A stretch of DNA of 64,000 nt from positions 676,830 through 740,829 of the forward strand of contig NZ_JOMH01000001.1 of assembly GCF_000711245.1 (NCBI RefSeq), read 5' to 3'. Below the pieces are notes generated by a model that saw only the letters and a list, made by a program, of their open reading frames with translations, was not told the origin of the DNA and searched no databases. The position numbers were made by a program, and so were the translations under genes. The stretch comes from Polycyclovorans algicola TG408 (GTDB lineage: Bacteria; Pseudomonadota; Gammaproteobacteria; Nevskiales; Nevskiaceae). Shown here piece by piece: positions 13,222-23,143 of the stretch; position 1 is the stretch's first letter; each line of letters starts with the position of its first letter.

Positions 13222-15420
13222 TCACTCGCCCACCTGCAGGCCTTCCTGAATCATCTTTGGCGTGACAAAAATCAGCAGCTCGCGCTTGATCGCCTCGCGC
13301 GTGGTGCTGCGGAACAGCGCCCCGAGCAGGGGGATATCGCCCAACAGCGGCACCTTGCTGCGCGCTTCAGACGTGCTTTGCTCGAACACGCCGCCGAGCA
13401 CGATGGTGTCGCCGGTCCGCACCAGCACCTGGGTGGTGACGCGCCGCGTGTCGATGCTGGGCGCGGTGCCGCCGCCCGCCACCGGCACGTTTTCACCGAC
13501 CGTGTCGTTGGTCACGTCCAGGTCCATGAGGATGCGATTGTCGGGCGTGATCTGCGGCGTCACGCTCAGGCTCAGCACGGCTTTCTTGAACGACACACTG
13601 GCGTTCTGGTTACCGCCCTCGGTGGTCTGGAACGGGATTTCACGACCCTGTTCGATCAGCGCCTGCTTGCCGTTGGCGGTGATCACCCGCGGCGTTGAAA
13701 TCACTTCACCGCGACCTTCGGTCTGCAAGGCGGACAACTCGAGATCGATCAAAAAGTCCGAGCCGAGAATGGCCAGCCCGATGGCGCCGGCCTGGCCTGC
13801 CGCGGGGTTGGCGGGCAGGTTGACGTTGTAGCGATTCAGCGCCGACCCGGGCAGCGTCACCGGGAATCCCTGGTTGGCAACGAACGAGTTGACGATGGGG
13901 TCGGTGCCCAAAACATTGTTGCCGCTGGTGGTGACCAACCCGTTGCTGCCCGACGACGCTGCGCCGGTAACGCCGAAACGGGCGCCGATGTCGCGACGGA
14001 AATTGTCGCTGGCGACCACGATGCGCGACTCGATCAGCACCTGCCGCACGGGCACGTCGAGACGCTCGACCAGGCTGCGCACTTCCCCGAGCTTCTCGCG
14101 ACTGTCGAGCACGATCATGGTGTTGGTGCGCTCGTCAACGGTCACGCGGCCGCGCTCAGACAACAGCGAGGTTTCACCGGCCGAGACCAGCGCCGCAAGG
14201 TCAAGCGCGCGGGCGTAGTTGACCTGGATCAACTCGGTGCGCAGCGGCGCCAACTGCACTTTTTGCGCTTCGGATTCAAGCTCGGCCTGCTCGCGTGCCG
14301 ACACCTCTTCAAGCGGTGCGACCAGCATGACGTTGCCCTGCTGGCGCATGGCCAGGCCGCGGGTGCGCAGAATGATGTCGAGCGCCTGATCCCACGGCAC
14401 ATTCTGCAGACGCATGGCGACATCGCCACTCACCGAGTCGCTGATCACCATGTTGGCACCGGCCACGTCGGCAATGATCTGCAACAGCGACCGCACGTCG
14501 ATGCTCTGGAATGACAGCGAGATACGCTCGCCGGTGAACTGCGGTTCGGCCGCGCGCCGGGCTTCGATCTTCTCGGGCGTGAGCGGTTGCAGTTCAAGCG
14601 TGAAATGTTCGTCAGCCTGGTAGGCGGCCTGTTCAAAGTCGGCCGGCTCCACCGGTGTGACGCGCACTTCGACGTGCAGCCCCTGCTGTCGGGCATCGAC
14701 AAACTTGGCCGGCGTGCCGAAGTCGATGACGTCAAGCCGCCGGGTCAGCCGCTCGGGCAGCGTGGCGTTCTTGAATCGGGCGACGATCTGGCCGCCTTCG
14801 CTGTCGACCTCCACCGGGGTCGACGGGTCGGCCAACTTGACCAGCACCCGCGCTTCACCCTTCTCGCCGCGACGGAAGTCAATTTCTTCGACCACGTTGC
14901 CTTGTCGCCGCGCGGGCGTCCGCACGGCCGGTACGTCGGCGGGCTGGGGCATGGTCGCGGCCACCGGCGTCTGCACGGACGCGCCCTGCGGCGCCGTCGT
15001 GAGTTCGATCAGCACCCGATTGCCTTCGGTCTTGATGACGTGCGGCACCAGTTCGCTCATCTCGACCACGACGCGGGTGCGGCCCTGCGCCTCGGCGGCG
15101 GCAACCGATTGCACACGTCCCTGATCGATCCGCCGAAAGCGCTCGGCCAACGCCAGCCGGGTGTCGGGCAAGTCGATCGACAGCCGTGCCGGCTGTTCGA
15201 TGGTAAAGCTGCTGACATCCGGCGCCGGCCCGGTGAGGCTCAGGGTGATCAGCACGGTGTCGCGGGCGATGCTGGTGGCGTCCAGCGACACCAGCGCCGG
15301 CCGCGATTCGGCGGCGTCGGTGGGCGTCGGGCCCTGCGCCGCGGCCGTCCATGCCGCGACCATCAGGCCAACCGCGAGCAGACGCGTCGTCATAGGGCTC
15401 TCTCTCCAGCGTGCATCCAT
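13222..15420 (-). CDS. pilQ: Type IV pilus outer-membrane secretin PilQ
   Basis: PilQ forms the outer-membrane ring through which the pilus fibre passes. Order: signal peptide (LLAVGLMVAAWTAAAQ), AMIN peptidoglycan-binding region(s) in the first 300 residues, an STN/secretin N-domain (ISLSFQSIDVRSLLQIIADV), then the secretin domain ending in the signature VVLGGVFEQ...VPLLGDIPLLGALF. From the ATG at 15420 (GGAGG 6 bases upstream) it has 732 residues. A second ATG at 15393, also with a purine-rich site, gives 723 and a shorter signal peptide. It is the last gene of pilMNOPQ; pilP ends 13 bases upstream. Confidence 0.96.
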   Translation of the reverse strand: MDARWRESPMTTRLLAVGLMVAAWTAAAQGPTPTDAAESRPALVSLDATSIARDTVLITLSLTGPAPDVSSFTIEQPARLSIDLPDTRLALAERFRRIDQGRVQSVAAAEAQGRTRVVVEMSELVPHVIKTEGNRVLIELTTAPQGASVQTPVAATMPQPADVPAVRTPARRQGNVVEEIDFRRGEKGEARVLVKLADPSTPVEVDSEGGQIVARFKNATLPERLTRRLDVIDFGTPAKFVDARQQGLHVEVRVTPVEPADFEQAAYQADEHFTLELQPLTPEKIEARRAAEPQFTGERISLSFQSIDVRSLLQIIADVAGANMVISDSVSGDVAMRLQNVPWDQALDIILRTRGLAMRQQGNVMLVAPLEEVSAREQAELESEAQKVQLAPLRTELIQVNYARALDLAALVSAGETSLLSERGRVTVDERTNTMIVLDSREKLGEVRSLVERLDVPVRQVLIESRIVVASDNFRRDIGARFGVTGAASSGSNGLVTTSGNNVLGTDPIVNSFVANQGFPVTLPGSALNRYNVNLPANPAAGQAGAIGLAILGSDFLIDLELSALQTEGRGEVISTPRVITANGKQALIEQGREIPFQTTEGGNQNASVSFKKAVLSLSVTPQITPDNRILMDLDVTNDTVGENVPVAGGGTAPSIDTRRVTTQVLVRTGDTIVLGGVFEQSTSEARSKVPLLGDIPLLGALFRSTTREAIKRELLIFVTPKMIQEGLQVGE

Positions 15421-15433
15421 GTCGCCCTCCAAT

Positions 15434-15952
15434 CTAAGGCGTGAGCGCCAGGGTGGCGGGGCGGCGAATCCAGCCGCCGAAGCCATCCGGGATCAATTCG
15501 TTTAAAGCGATCTGGCCTTCTTCTATGACGCCAATCTCGCCATAGTTCTGCCCCATGTGGTTACCGCGACCGACCCGGTGGATGACGCCGTCAGGCGCGC
15601 GCACCATGGCAAGCCGTCTGCCGGAAAAGTCGATCACGCCGACCATCCGCAATGCGTCCAGCGGAAATTCTTCCAACGGCTCGCGCGGCCGATTAATGTC
15701 GGGCCGCGGGCCGCCACCCTGGGCCGCCGCCTGCACCGGCTCGGGGCGGATGAACGGGTCGGGTCGCGAGCCGGCCATGTAAACGTAGGATTCGTACTGC
15801 CGGACCTGGGGAATCGGCTCGATCTGGCGCGATTGCCGCGACTTGACCTCGGCGACGTAGGTCTCAAGGCCCTGCATGTCGCGCGAGCAGCCGGACAGGC
15901 CGATGGCCGCCAGCAGCGACAAGGCCATCATCATCGTTGGGCGGCGGATCAT
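15434..15952 (-). CDS. pilP: Type IV pilus inner-membrane lipoprotein PilP
   Basis: The 172-residue protein starts with a lipoprotein signal and lipobox LSGC (Cys22). PilP-type features follow: a flexible Pro-rich region (YMAGSRPDPFIRPEP), then a small beta domain with LRMVGVIDFSGRRLAMVRAPDG. It links PilNO in the inner membrane to the PilQ secretin in the periplasm. It overlaps pilO by 4 bases and lies in the canonical position between pilO and pilQ. Confidence 0.95.
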   Translation of the reverse strand: MIRRPTMMMALSLLAAIGLSGCSRDMQGLETYVAEVKSRQSRQIEPIPQVRQYESYVYMAGSRPDPFIRPEPVQAAAQGGGPRPDINRPREPLEEFPLDALRMVGVIDFSGRRLAMVRAPDGVIHRVGRGNHMGQNYGEIGVIEEGQIALNELIPDGFGGWIRRPATLALTP

Positions 15953-16632
15953 CGGCGCCCCCGACGTTGCGGCTGGTTGGCGGCTTCCTGCGCGGCGATC
16001 TCTTCATCATCGAGATAGCGGTAGGTGGTGGCGACCGCGGTCATCCGCAGCGGGCCCTGATTGAGTGTGGGTGCGGCATTGCGGGCGCGGCCGCTGGCCG
16101 TGACCGGGCGAATCTCGACGTTTTCGATGGTGACGATGCGCGGCAGCGCGGCGATACCGCTGACAAATTCGCCCATCTGGTGATACGTCCCCAGCACGAT
16201 GATCTGGTTGGGCAGTTCGGCGTAGAACTCTTTGGGCACCTCGCCCGTAGGCCGGAAAAGTTCTTCTTCCAGACTGCTGGCGACGCGCGTCTGAGAGATG
16301 TCGTTGAGCAGGTTGGCAACCTCGGTGCGGCTCGGCAGTTGCCGCAGCATGGCGCCGAAGGAGCGCTCCATCTCAGCCAGTTGCTCACGATAGGCGTCGA
16401 GGTTTGCGACCTTGCGCTGCTTGGTCTCGAACTCGGCACGGAGCCGCTTTTCGGTGGCCTGCTCACGAACCAATTGTTCGTTCTGCGGCTTGACCAGAAA
16501 GTAAAAGCTGGCGCCGATCAGCACGGCCGCAAGCAGAACGGCCGCACCGATGCGGGCGTACAGCGGCCAAAGGCCGGGATTCTGCGGGTCGAGTGACTGC
16601 AGCTCCTCAAAAATTTCCTGGGCGCGGCTCAC
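15949..16632 (-). CDS. pilO: Type IV pilus assembly protein PilO
   Basis: The 227-residue bitopic inner-membrane protein has one transmembrane segment at about residues 25-46 (AAVLLAAVLIGASFYFLV). A coiled coil follows (about 55-110), then a periplasmic ferredoxin-like domain. PilO heterodimerises with PilN to align the pilus assembly platform. It overlaps pilN and pilP by 4 bases each, indicating tight coupling. Confidence 0.95.
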   Translation of the reverse strand: MSRAQEIFEELQSLDPQNPGLWPLYARIGAAVLLAAVLIGASFYFLVKPQNEQLVREQATEKRLRAEFETKQRKVANLDAYREQLAEMERSFGAMLRQLPSRTEVANLLNDISQTRVASSLEEELFRPTGEVPKEFYAELPNQIIVLGTYHQMGEFVSGIAALPRIVTIENVEIRPVTASGRARNAAPTLNQGPLRMTAVATTYRYLDDEEIAAQEAANQPQRRGRR

Positions 16633-17210
16633 TGTTCGGCCTCCTCGTCATCGGCTGACGCGGTGGCCCGCGTCAGGCTCTTGACCTGCAAGGTGAACTC
16701 ACTGGCACGACCGCGACCGGCCTCGGTGGCGCGAATCACCACCAGGCGGGGGTCCTCGAACCATTCCGAGGCATCAAGATTTTTCATGTAGGCCGAGACC
16801 CGACCGTTGGAGTCGGCGACGCCTTCGATAGTGACCTGCTCGCCCTGCTGGCGAAGCAGGGTGAGTGACACCCCCTCGGGCAGGGTCTCGACCACTTCGT
16901 CAAAAAAATGCACCGAGGCCGAGCGGCTGGATTGCAGCGTCTCGATGACCCGCATGCGGGCCAGCAGGTTGTCGCGGGTGCGCTCCAGACTCTCGATCTC
17001 TTTAATCTTCTGATCGATTTCGGCCACCTGCTGGGTCAGGTACTGATTGCGCTCACGTTGATGCTCAACCGCGCCCGAGGCGTGAAGGTACATCCCGCCG
17101 CCGATCATCACGCCTGCCAGCCCGCCCAGGGCGAGCATTTGGAAAAACTGCCGTTTGCGCCGTTCGCGACGTTCGGCCCGCCAGTCAAGGAGGTTGATTC
17201 GCAAGGCCAT
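16629..17210 (-). CDS. pilN: Type IV pilus assembly protein PilN
   Basis: The 193-residue protein starts with the PilN hallmark INLLDWR, the cytoplasmic peptide that binds PilM. One transmembrane segment (about 24-44), a periplasmic coiled coil and a small alpha/beta domain follow. Position two bases after pilM and overlapping pilO supports the call. Confidence 0.96.
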   Translation of the reverse strand: MALRINLLDWRAERRERRKRQFFQMLALGGLAGVMIGGGMYLHASGAVEHQRERNQYLTQQVAEIDQKIKEIESLERTRDNLLARMRVIETLQSSRSASVHFFDEVVETLPEGVSLTLLRQQGEQVTIEGVADSNGRVSAYMKNLDASEWFEDPRLVVIRATEAGRGRASEFTLQVKSLTRATASADDEEAEQ

Positions 17211-17212
17211 GG

Positions 17213-18304
17213 TCAGTGATCCGCGTCGTCGTCGAACGACCGCAACGCCAGGCCGGCGGCCAGCAGCAGCGCGGTGTCATCACGGACGATAAGGTTGGGT
17301 TTGGCGCGGGGCGAGATCGACAGGTTGGCAAAAGGCTTGGCGATGACGGTGGCGATCCCCATCCGTTCGGAAATGCGCGGCGCCAGTCCATCGATCTGTG
17401 CACAGCCGCCGGCAAGGATGATCTGATCGACCTGGGCAATGTCGGTGCCCGCCGAGAAGAAGAACTGCAGGCCTCGATCAATCTGCTGGCCAATGTCGTC
17501 GATGAACGGGGTCAACACCTCGTCGCGATAGCTCTCGGGCAGGGTGTTGGCGCGCTGCGCGCGGTGCGCTTCTTCCGCCGACATGCCATAAGCCCGCATG
17601 ATGTCTTCGGTGAGCTGTTTACCGCCGAACGCCGATTCACGGGCGTACACCAGCTTGCGGTCATGAATGAACAGCAAGGTGGTCGTGGTGGCGCCAACGT
17701 CGACCAGCGCCACGGTCTTGCCCACGCCCTCGGCGGGCATCTGGTGGCGCAGCAGGCTGGCGGCCGACTCGAGCGCGTGGTTCTGCAAGTCGACCACGCG
17801 CGGCCGAAGGCCCGCGCGCTCCAGGGCGTCGGTGCGCGCTTCAACCTGATCGCGGCGACACGCGGCAAGGAGCACGTCGACCTCTTCGGTGCGACCACCC
17901 GCAAGTCCGAGCACCTGAAAATCGAGGCTGACTTCCTCGATCGGAAAGGGGATGTACTGGTCCGCTTCGGCGCGAATCTGCTGCTCCATGTCGTCTTCGC
18001 TGAGAAAGGCCGAAAGCTGCACGACTTTGGTGATCACCGTTGGTCCAGACACGGCCACGGCCGCGGCACGCTGCTTGGTGCCGGACTTGGCCACCGCTTT
18101 GCGAATGGCCTCGGCCACGGCGTCAGGCTCGACCACCTGCTGGTCGACCACGGCGCTGGGGGGCAACGGTTCGATGGCAAAGGCCGCGACTTCGAGTCGG
18201 CCGCCTTTTCTGACGAGCTCCAGCAGCTTGACCGAACTGGAGCTGATGTCCAGACCGATCAGGGCGGGATCTTGCCCCCCGAACCACTTCTGCATGATGG
18301 ACAT
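17213..18304 (-). CDS. pilM: Type IV pilus actin-like ATPase PilM
   Basis: PilM is a cytoplasmic FtsA/actin-fold protein that binds PilN and couples the pilus platform to the motor. The 363-residue product has the phosphate-1 motif LIGLDISSSSVKLLEL near the start, phosphate-2 VALVDVGATTTTLLF, and a late IILAGGCAQIDGL. The start chosen is the ATG at 18304 with AAGGGG just upstream. A longer reading to 18427 would add about 41 residues unlike the family and is rejected. It is the first gene of the pil operon and divergent from the PBP1A gene. Confidence 0.96.
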   Translation of the reverse strand: MSIMQKWFGGQDPALIGLDISSSSVKLLELVRKGGRLEVAAFAIEPLPPSAVVDQQVVEPDAVAEAIRKAVAKSGTKQRAAAVAVSGPTVITKVVQLSAFLSEDDMEQQIRAEADQYIPFPIEEVSLDFQVLGLAGGRTEEVDVLLAACRRDQVEARTDALERAGLRPRVVDLQNHALESAASLLRHQMPAEGVGKTVALVDVGATTTTLLFIHDRKLVYARESAFGGKQLTEDIMRAYGMSAEEAHRAQRANTLPESYRDEVLTPFIDDIGQQIDRGLQFFFSAGTDIAQVDQIILAGGCAQIDGLAPRISERMGIATVIAKPFANLSISPRAKPNLIVRDDTALLLAAGLALRSFDDDADH

Positions 18305-18434
18305 CGTGCCCCTTGCATACCGCAACCCTTGGTGAACCCCGAACGCCACACCCCAGCGGGCGAAACGGGCACAGTGGCTTAATATAGCCGACCGCTTACT
18401 CAATGCAACTCGAAGTTTGCCCCGCAAATACCTG

Positions 18435-20882
18435 ATGCCAAACCATAAGATGCCATCCGCCGGCGCCCAAAGGGGTCGTTTCCTCTGGGTGCTGGGGATC
18501 AGCGTGCTGACTTTGCTGATCAGCGGTGTGCTCGCGGTGTGGCTAACCGTTCGCCACTTTCAGCAAGACCTTCCGTCAGTCGCCGCGATTCGCGCGGTTG
18601 AACTTGGCGAGCCGATGCGAATTTTGACCGCCGACGGGCAGTTGATGGCCGAATTCGGGACCGAGCGCCGCTCCGCAGTCCGCTACGACGAAATTCCGCG
18701 CCGTGTGGTCGAAGCGTTCATCGCCGCGGAGGACGAGCGCTTCATGAGTCATCACGGCGTCGACCCCATTGGCCTGCTGCGCGCGAGCGTGCGGCTGCTG
18801 CAGACCGGCGAGCGGGCCCAGGGTGGCAGCACCATCACCATGCAGTTGGCGCGCAACGTTTTTCTGACCAATGAGCGCACCTACACCCGCAAGATTCGCG
18901 AAATTCTGTTGGCGATCCAGATCGAAGAAGAGCTCAGCAAAGAGGAGATCCTCGAGCTCTACCTCAACAAGATCTTTCTCGGTGAGCGGGCCTACGGCGT
19001 CGCGGCGGCGGCGCAGGTTTATTTCAGCCGGCCACTGGATGCGCTCACCCTGGACCAGGCGGCGCTGATCGCCGGTCTGCCCAAGGCGCCCTCCCGAGAC
19101 AACCCCATCGCCAATCCGGCGCGCGCGCTTGAGCGTCGTGGCTACGTCTTGCGGCGCATGCACGCGTCCGGATTCATCGACCGCAATGCGCTGGCAACCG
19201 CCCTGGCAGCCCCGGTGGGGGTGTCGCCGTACCGCACACAGGTTGATGTCGAGGCGCCCTATGCCGCCGAAGATGCCCGCCAGGCGGTGATCGCCGCGCT
19301 CGGTGAGATCGCTTACGCCCAAGGACTGCGGGTCTACACCACCCTTCAGGGCGCCGAACAGACTGCGGCGGCTGCGGCGGTCCGAAACGGGCTGCTGGAT
19401 GTTGAGCAGCGACAAGGCTGGCGCGGCGTTGAAAAGCAGCTCTCAGTCGACACGCTCGATGACCGCGAGGCCCTGTTGCTGGCGCTCGGCGAGGTGCAGG
19501 AATGGCCGGCATTGACCACGGCGGTCATCACCCGCGCCACTTCCGAGGGGGGCTTCGAAGCCCTCAATGCCAATGCAGAAACCCTGGCGTTGGATGCCGA
19601 TGCCGTCGCCTGGGCGGGCCCGCAGCGCGACCTGCTCAAACCCGGTGCGGTGATTCGGCTGCGCCGCAATCCGGCCGGCGAGCCGCGCCTGTCGCAGACA
19701 CCCGCGCCGCAAGCCGCCTACATCGGCCTCGACCCGCAAACCGGGGCGATCACCTCAATGGTCGGTGGCTACGACTTTTATTTGAGCTCGTTCAACCGGG
19801 CCGCGCAGGCGCAGCGGCAGATCGGATCGGCGTTCAAGCCCTTCCTGTATGCCGCCAGCTTTGATGTTGGCTTCACCCCCGCCTCGGTGGTGCTGGATGC
19901 GCCGGTGGTATTCGACGATGCGCGCCTGGAAGAAGCTTGGCGACCGACCAATTACAGCGGCAAGTTCTACGGGCCGACCCGCTTGCGCGACGCGCTGGTG
20001 CACTCGCGCAATCTGGTCACGGTGCGACTGCTGCAGTCCATCGGCTTCGAGCAGGCGCGCAGCTTTGCGCAACGCTTCGGGCTGGACCGGCAGCGGCTGC
20101 CGCGTGACCTGACCATGGCGTTGGGGAGCGCGGTATACACGCCGCTGGAGCTGGCCAGCGCATATGCCGTGTTGGCCAATGGCGGGCTGTCGATCAAACC
20201 CACTTTGATCGACCGGGTTGAAGACGCCAACGGCACGGTGATCTGGCGGCCCGATGATCAACAGGACAACGACGCGGCGTCTTTCACGCCACCCTTGCCG
20301 GTCGTCGAGCCGCCACCGGATGCCAAGGTGCCGGACGACACGGTTCGGCTGCCCGAGCTTGACGACCCGCGCCGCGTGGTGCCCGAGGCCATCACCTGGT
20401 TGATCACTGACATCCTGCGCGATGCGGCGCGCCGGGGCACCGCGGCACGGGTTGGCACCACCCTCCGGCGCAGTGATCTGGCCGGCAAGACCGGCACCAC
20501 CAACGACGAAACCGACGCCTGGTTTGCCGGCTACAACAGCCATCGCGTGGGTGTTGCCTGGGTCGGCCACGATCAACCCCAGCGCATTGGCCGTGGCGAG
20601 GTGGGGGGCCGCGCGGCGTTGCCCATCTGGCTCGACGTGATGAAGGTTGCGCTCAAGGACATCCCTGACGAGCCGCCGCCACCGCCCGACAGCGTCATGA
20701 GTGTGCGCATTGATCGCGGCGGCGGTGACCGGGCCGGCGGCACCGGGTCTGCCAGTATTTTTGAGTTCGTGCCGGTCAACAGCGCGCAACGTCCGGGAGA
20801 CGCCTCCGGTGACGACGACCGCCAGCAGCAGCCGACGCAAGACCGGCCGCGACAGGGCCCGGCGCTGGACGATCTTTTCTAG
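18435..20882 (+). CDS. mrcA: Penicillin-binding protein 1A (bifunctional)
   Basis: This peptidoglycan synthase of about 815 residues has a transmembrane anchor at about 16-39. The GT51 glycosyltransferase motifs are E99-D-E-R-F and GGSTITMQLARN (130-141). The transpeptidase has nucleophile S465 in SAFK, SRN downstream, and K685-T-G. The Pro-rich C-terminal tail (PPPPPDS) is disordered. Start choice is uncertain: ATG at 18435, ATG at 18450 or TTG at 18417 are all possible and none has a strong ribosome site. The 130-base gap to divergent pilM holds an AT-rich core (TTAATATAG near 18380) likely to contain promoters for both genes. mrcA next to pilMNOPQ is a conserved gammaproteobacterial arrangement. 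Confidence 0.95.
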   Translation: MPNHKMPSAGAQRGRFLWVLGISVLTLLISGVLAVWLTVRHFQQDLPSVAAIRAVELGEPMRILTADGQLMAEFGTERRSAVRYDEIPRRVVEAFIAAEDERFMSHHGVDPIGLLRASVRLLQTGERAQGGSTITMQLARNVFLTNERTYTRKIREILLAIQIEEELSKEEILELYLNKIFLGERAYGVAAAAQVYFSRPLDALTLDQAALIAGLPKAPSRDNPIANPARALERRGYVLRRMHASGFIDRNALATALAAPVGVSPYRTQVDVEAPYAAEDARQAVIAALGEIAYAQGLRVYTTLQGAEQTAAAAAVRNGLLDVEQRQGWRGVEKQLSVDTLDDREALLLALGEVQEWPALTTAVITRATSEGGFEALNANAETLALDADAVAWAGPQRDLLKPGAVIRLRRNPAGEPRLSQTPAPQAAYIGLDPQTGAITSMVGGYDFYLSSFNRAAQAQRQIGSAFKPFLYAASFDVGFTPASVVLDAPVVFDDARLEEAWRPTNYSGKFYGPTRLRDALVHSRNLVTVRLLQSIGFEQARSFAQRFGLDRQRLPRDLTMALGSAVYTPLELASAYAVLANGGLSIKPTLIDRVEDANGTVIWRPDDQQDNDAASFTPPLPVVEPPPDAKVPDDTVRLPELDDPRRVVPEAITWLITDILRDAARRGTAARVGTTLRRSDLAGKTGTTNDETDAWFAGYNSHRVGVAWVGHDQPQRIGRGEVGGRAALPIWLDVMKVALKDIPDEPPPPPDSVMSVRIDRGGGDRAGGTGSASIFEFVPVNSAQRPGDASGDDDRQQQPTQDRPRQGPALDDLF

Positions 20883-20916
20883 TGTGCTGTCTCGCCGTTT
20901 CGCTTACCGCGCCGTC

Positions 20917-21513
20917 ATGACCCGGCTTTCCTCTTCTTTGCACGACGAGTGGGTCAACGCCGCAGCACAGTTGATCTGCACCCTGCATCTCACCGACTAC
21001 CAGCTTGCCAAACTGAAAGCGCGCGACCAGCTTGGTCTGGGCGCTGACGCTGCACTGCCCGACAACCTGTCGGTCGAAGCTGCAGTGCTCGATTATTTGC
21101 GCCTGTTCGGCGGCGATGCCCATGTGCAGCGTCTTAAGCGGCTGCGCCAGACCGCCGTGCAGGCAATGCGCTGGTTGTCTCCGTTGGACGTGCGGCTGGT
21201 GGGGGCGGTGGCCAGCGGCGCGGTGACGGACGCACACCGCGTACAACTGCACGCGATCACCGACGATGTCGAGGCGGTGGACTTCCAGTTTTTAGACCGC
21301 GGCGTGCCCTTTGACCAGGGCGAGCGGCGCTATCGCATGACCGACGGTCGCCAAGAGGCGATCCCGCTGCTGCAGTTCAGCGCCGACGGCGTGGGTCTCG
21401 ACCTGGCGGTCTTCACCCAGAATCACCGCGCGCGTCCGCTGTCACCGATCACCGGTCGCGCCGCCAAGCGCTTTCGTCTTGCGGACGTCGAGGCGCTGCT
21501 TAGCGGAGGATGA
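20917..21513 (+). CDS. Conserved hypothetical protein
   Basis: This 198-residue protein resembles a family seen in other gammaproteobacteria but of no established function. The N-terminal half is helical (LHLTDYQLAKLKARDQLGL), followed by RLKRLRQTAVQAMRWLSPLD and the block VRLVGAVASGAVTDAHRVQLH. Nucleotidyltransferase proteins often carry a phrase like this last one, but the paired catalytic Asp residues are not obvious. Start at ATG 20917; GTG at 20884 is an alternative right after mrcA. It reads with mrcA and ends in a bidirectional terminator. Confidence 0.7.
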   Translation: MTRLSSSLHDEWVNAAAQLICTLHLTDYQLAKLKARDQLGLGADAALPDNLSVEAAVLDYLRLFGGDAHVQRLKRLRQTAVQAMRWLSPLDVRLVGAVASGAVTDAHRVQLHAITDDVEAVDFQFLDRGVPFDQGERRYRMTDGRQEAIPLLQFSADGVGLDLAVFTQNHRARPLSPITGRAAKRFRLADVEALLSGG

Positions 21514-21518
21514 CGCCC

Positions 21519-21555
21519 AACAAAAAACCCACCGTTGCGGGTGGGTTGTTTGTTG
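21519..21555. terminator. Bidirectional Rho-independent terminator
   Basis: Stem AACCCACC (21526-21533), loop GTTGCG, and GGTGGGTT (21540-21547) are flanked by an A-rich left side and a T-rich right side (TTGTTTGTT). It lies between the convergent hypothetical gene (ends 21513) and gltA (ends 21571), and should stop transcription from both directions. Confidence 0.8.
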
Positions 21556-21570
21556 GCACTGACGCCGTGT

Positions 21571-22863
21571 TTACGCGCCGCGCGACGCCAGCGGCTGCAC
21601 GTCGCGTGCATCGGCACCCACGTAAACCTGGCGCGGACGGGCGATGCGCATGCCCGGCTCGGCGATCATTTCCGACCAGTGGGCCACCCAACCGACGGTG
21701 CGCGCCACGGCAAACATCGGCGTGAACATGTTCACCGGGAAGCCCAGTGCGCTGTAGATAATGCCCGAGTAAAAATCGACGTTCGGATAGAGCTTGCGCT
21801 CTTTGAAGTAGTCGTCTGACAGGGCGATTTCTTCAAGCTTCATGGCCAGCTCGAGCTTGGGGTCGTCGACGTTCAGCGCCTTGAGCACTTTGTGGCACTC
21901 GTCGCGGATGATGGTGGCGCGCGGATCGAAGTTCTTGTACACGCGGTGACCGAAGCCCATCAGACGGACGCCGCTGTTTTTGTCCTTGACCTTGTCCATG
22001 AAGCCCTGGACGTTCTTGACGTCACCAATCTCGCCGAGCATTTTCAGCACAGCTTCGTTGGCGCCGCCGTGTGCCGGACCCCACAGCGCCGCGATGCCCG
22101 AAGCCATGGCGGCGTAGGGGTTGGTGCCGGTGGAGCCCGCCATGCGCACGGTCGAGGTCGAGGCATTCTGCTCATGATCGGCGTGCAGGATGAACAGCAC
22201 GTCCAGCGCCTTGGCGGCCACCGGGTTGACGTGATACGGCTCAGCCGGCACCGAGAACATCATGTTCAGGAAGTTGGAGCTGTAATCCAGATGGTTCTGC
22301 GGATACATGAACGGCTGGCCGGCATAGCGCTTATACGCCGCTGCCGCGATCGTCGGAATCTTGGCGATCATGCGATGCGCGAAGATCTCGCGATGCTTGG
22401 GGTCCTTGTTGTTGGTGGTGTCGTGGTAGAACGCCGACAGCGAGCCCACAACGCCGGTCAACATCGCCATAGGGTGGGCGTCGTAACGGAACCCGCCGAA
22501 GAAACTCTTCAGGTTCTCGTTGATCATCGTGTGCCGGCGAATGCTTTGGTCGAAGGCCTCAAGCTGATCGGCCGTTGGCAGTTCGCCGTTGAGGATCAGG
22601 TAGGCGACTTCGATGAACGAGCAATGCTTGGCCAACTGGTCTACCGGGTAGCCCCGATAGAGCAGAACGCCAGCATCGCCGTCGATGTAGGTGATCGCCG
22701 ACTGGGTCGAACAGGTCGATGAAAACCCGGGGTCGTAGGTGAAGACGCCAGAATTGCCATAGACCTTGCCGACGTCGAGTCCGACAGGGCCTAAAGTACC
22801 CGAAACGCTCGGAAGTTCTACCTTCTCGCCAGTATCTTCGTTCAACAGGCTGTAACGAGCCAT
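21571..22863 (-). CDS. gltA: Citrate synthase (type II)
   Basis: The 430-residue enzyme condenses oxaloacetate and acetyl-CoA to citrate. Catalytic and binding motifs are the His in [20 protein letters not shown], and [12 protein letters not shown] with its catalytic Asp. The length and the N-terminal domain before residue 50 are typical of the NADH-regulated hexameric type of Gram-negatives. The start is ATG 22863, with AAAGGA upstream; a longer reading to 22974 has no family similarity. The 280-base gap to rpmE2 holds the gltA leader and the rpmE2 terminator; no clear operator was seen. Confidence 0.97.
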   Translation of the reverse strand: MARYSLLNEDTGEKVELPSVSGTLGPVGLDVGKVYGNSGVFTYDPGFSSTCSTQSAITYIDGDAGVLLYRGYPVDQLAKHCSFIEVAYLILNGELPTADQLEAFDQSIRRHTMINENLKSFFGGFRYDAHPMAMLTGVVGSLSAFYHDTTNNKDPKHREIFAHRMIAKIPTIAAAAYKRYAGQPFMYPQNHLDYSSNFLNMMFSVPAEPYHVNPVAAKALDVLFILHADHEQNASTSTVRMAGSTGTNPYAAMASGIAALWGPAHGGANEAVLKMLGEIGDVKNVQGFMDKVKDKNSGVRLMGFGHRVYKNFDPRATIIRDECHKVLKALNVDDPKLELAMKLEEIALSDDYFKERKLYPNVDFYSGIIYSALGFPVNMFTPMFAVARTVGWVAHWSEMIAEPGMRIARPRQVYVGADARDVQPLASRGA

Positions 22864-23093
22864 CCAATCATCCTTTCGTCTTGAAGTTATACACCGGGCC
22901 CTGATGGCCCCTGCGTCACACCCCTCCCCGTCAAGTCGACGACCCGTGACCGCACGACGTGCTCGCACGGTCAAAAGTCCAGCGATTCCGGGAGGCTGCT
23001 ATTCAGCTTCAAGGATAGCGACTTTTGGCAACGAACGGACAGGGTGTCGGCGTATTGATCGCGACCATCGGGTCGGGGTGGCGAATGGCGGAC

Positions 23094-23124
23094 ACAAAAA
23101 AACCGCCCATTGGCGGTTTTTTGT
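23094..23124. terminator. Bidirectional terminator after rpmE2
   Basis: AAAAAACCGCC, loop CATT, GGCGGTTTTTT makes a strong GC stem with A and T tracts on either side. It lies 20 bases after the stop of rpmE2 (minus strand). It could also block read-through towards rpmE2 from the plus strand. Confidence 0.85.
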
Positions 23125-23143
23125 GACGCGCGGTTGGCCAATA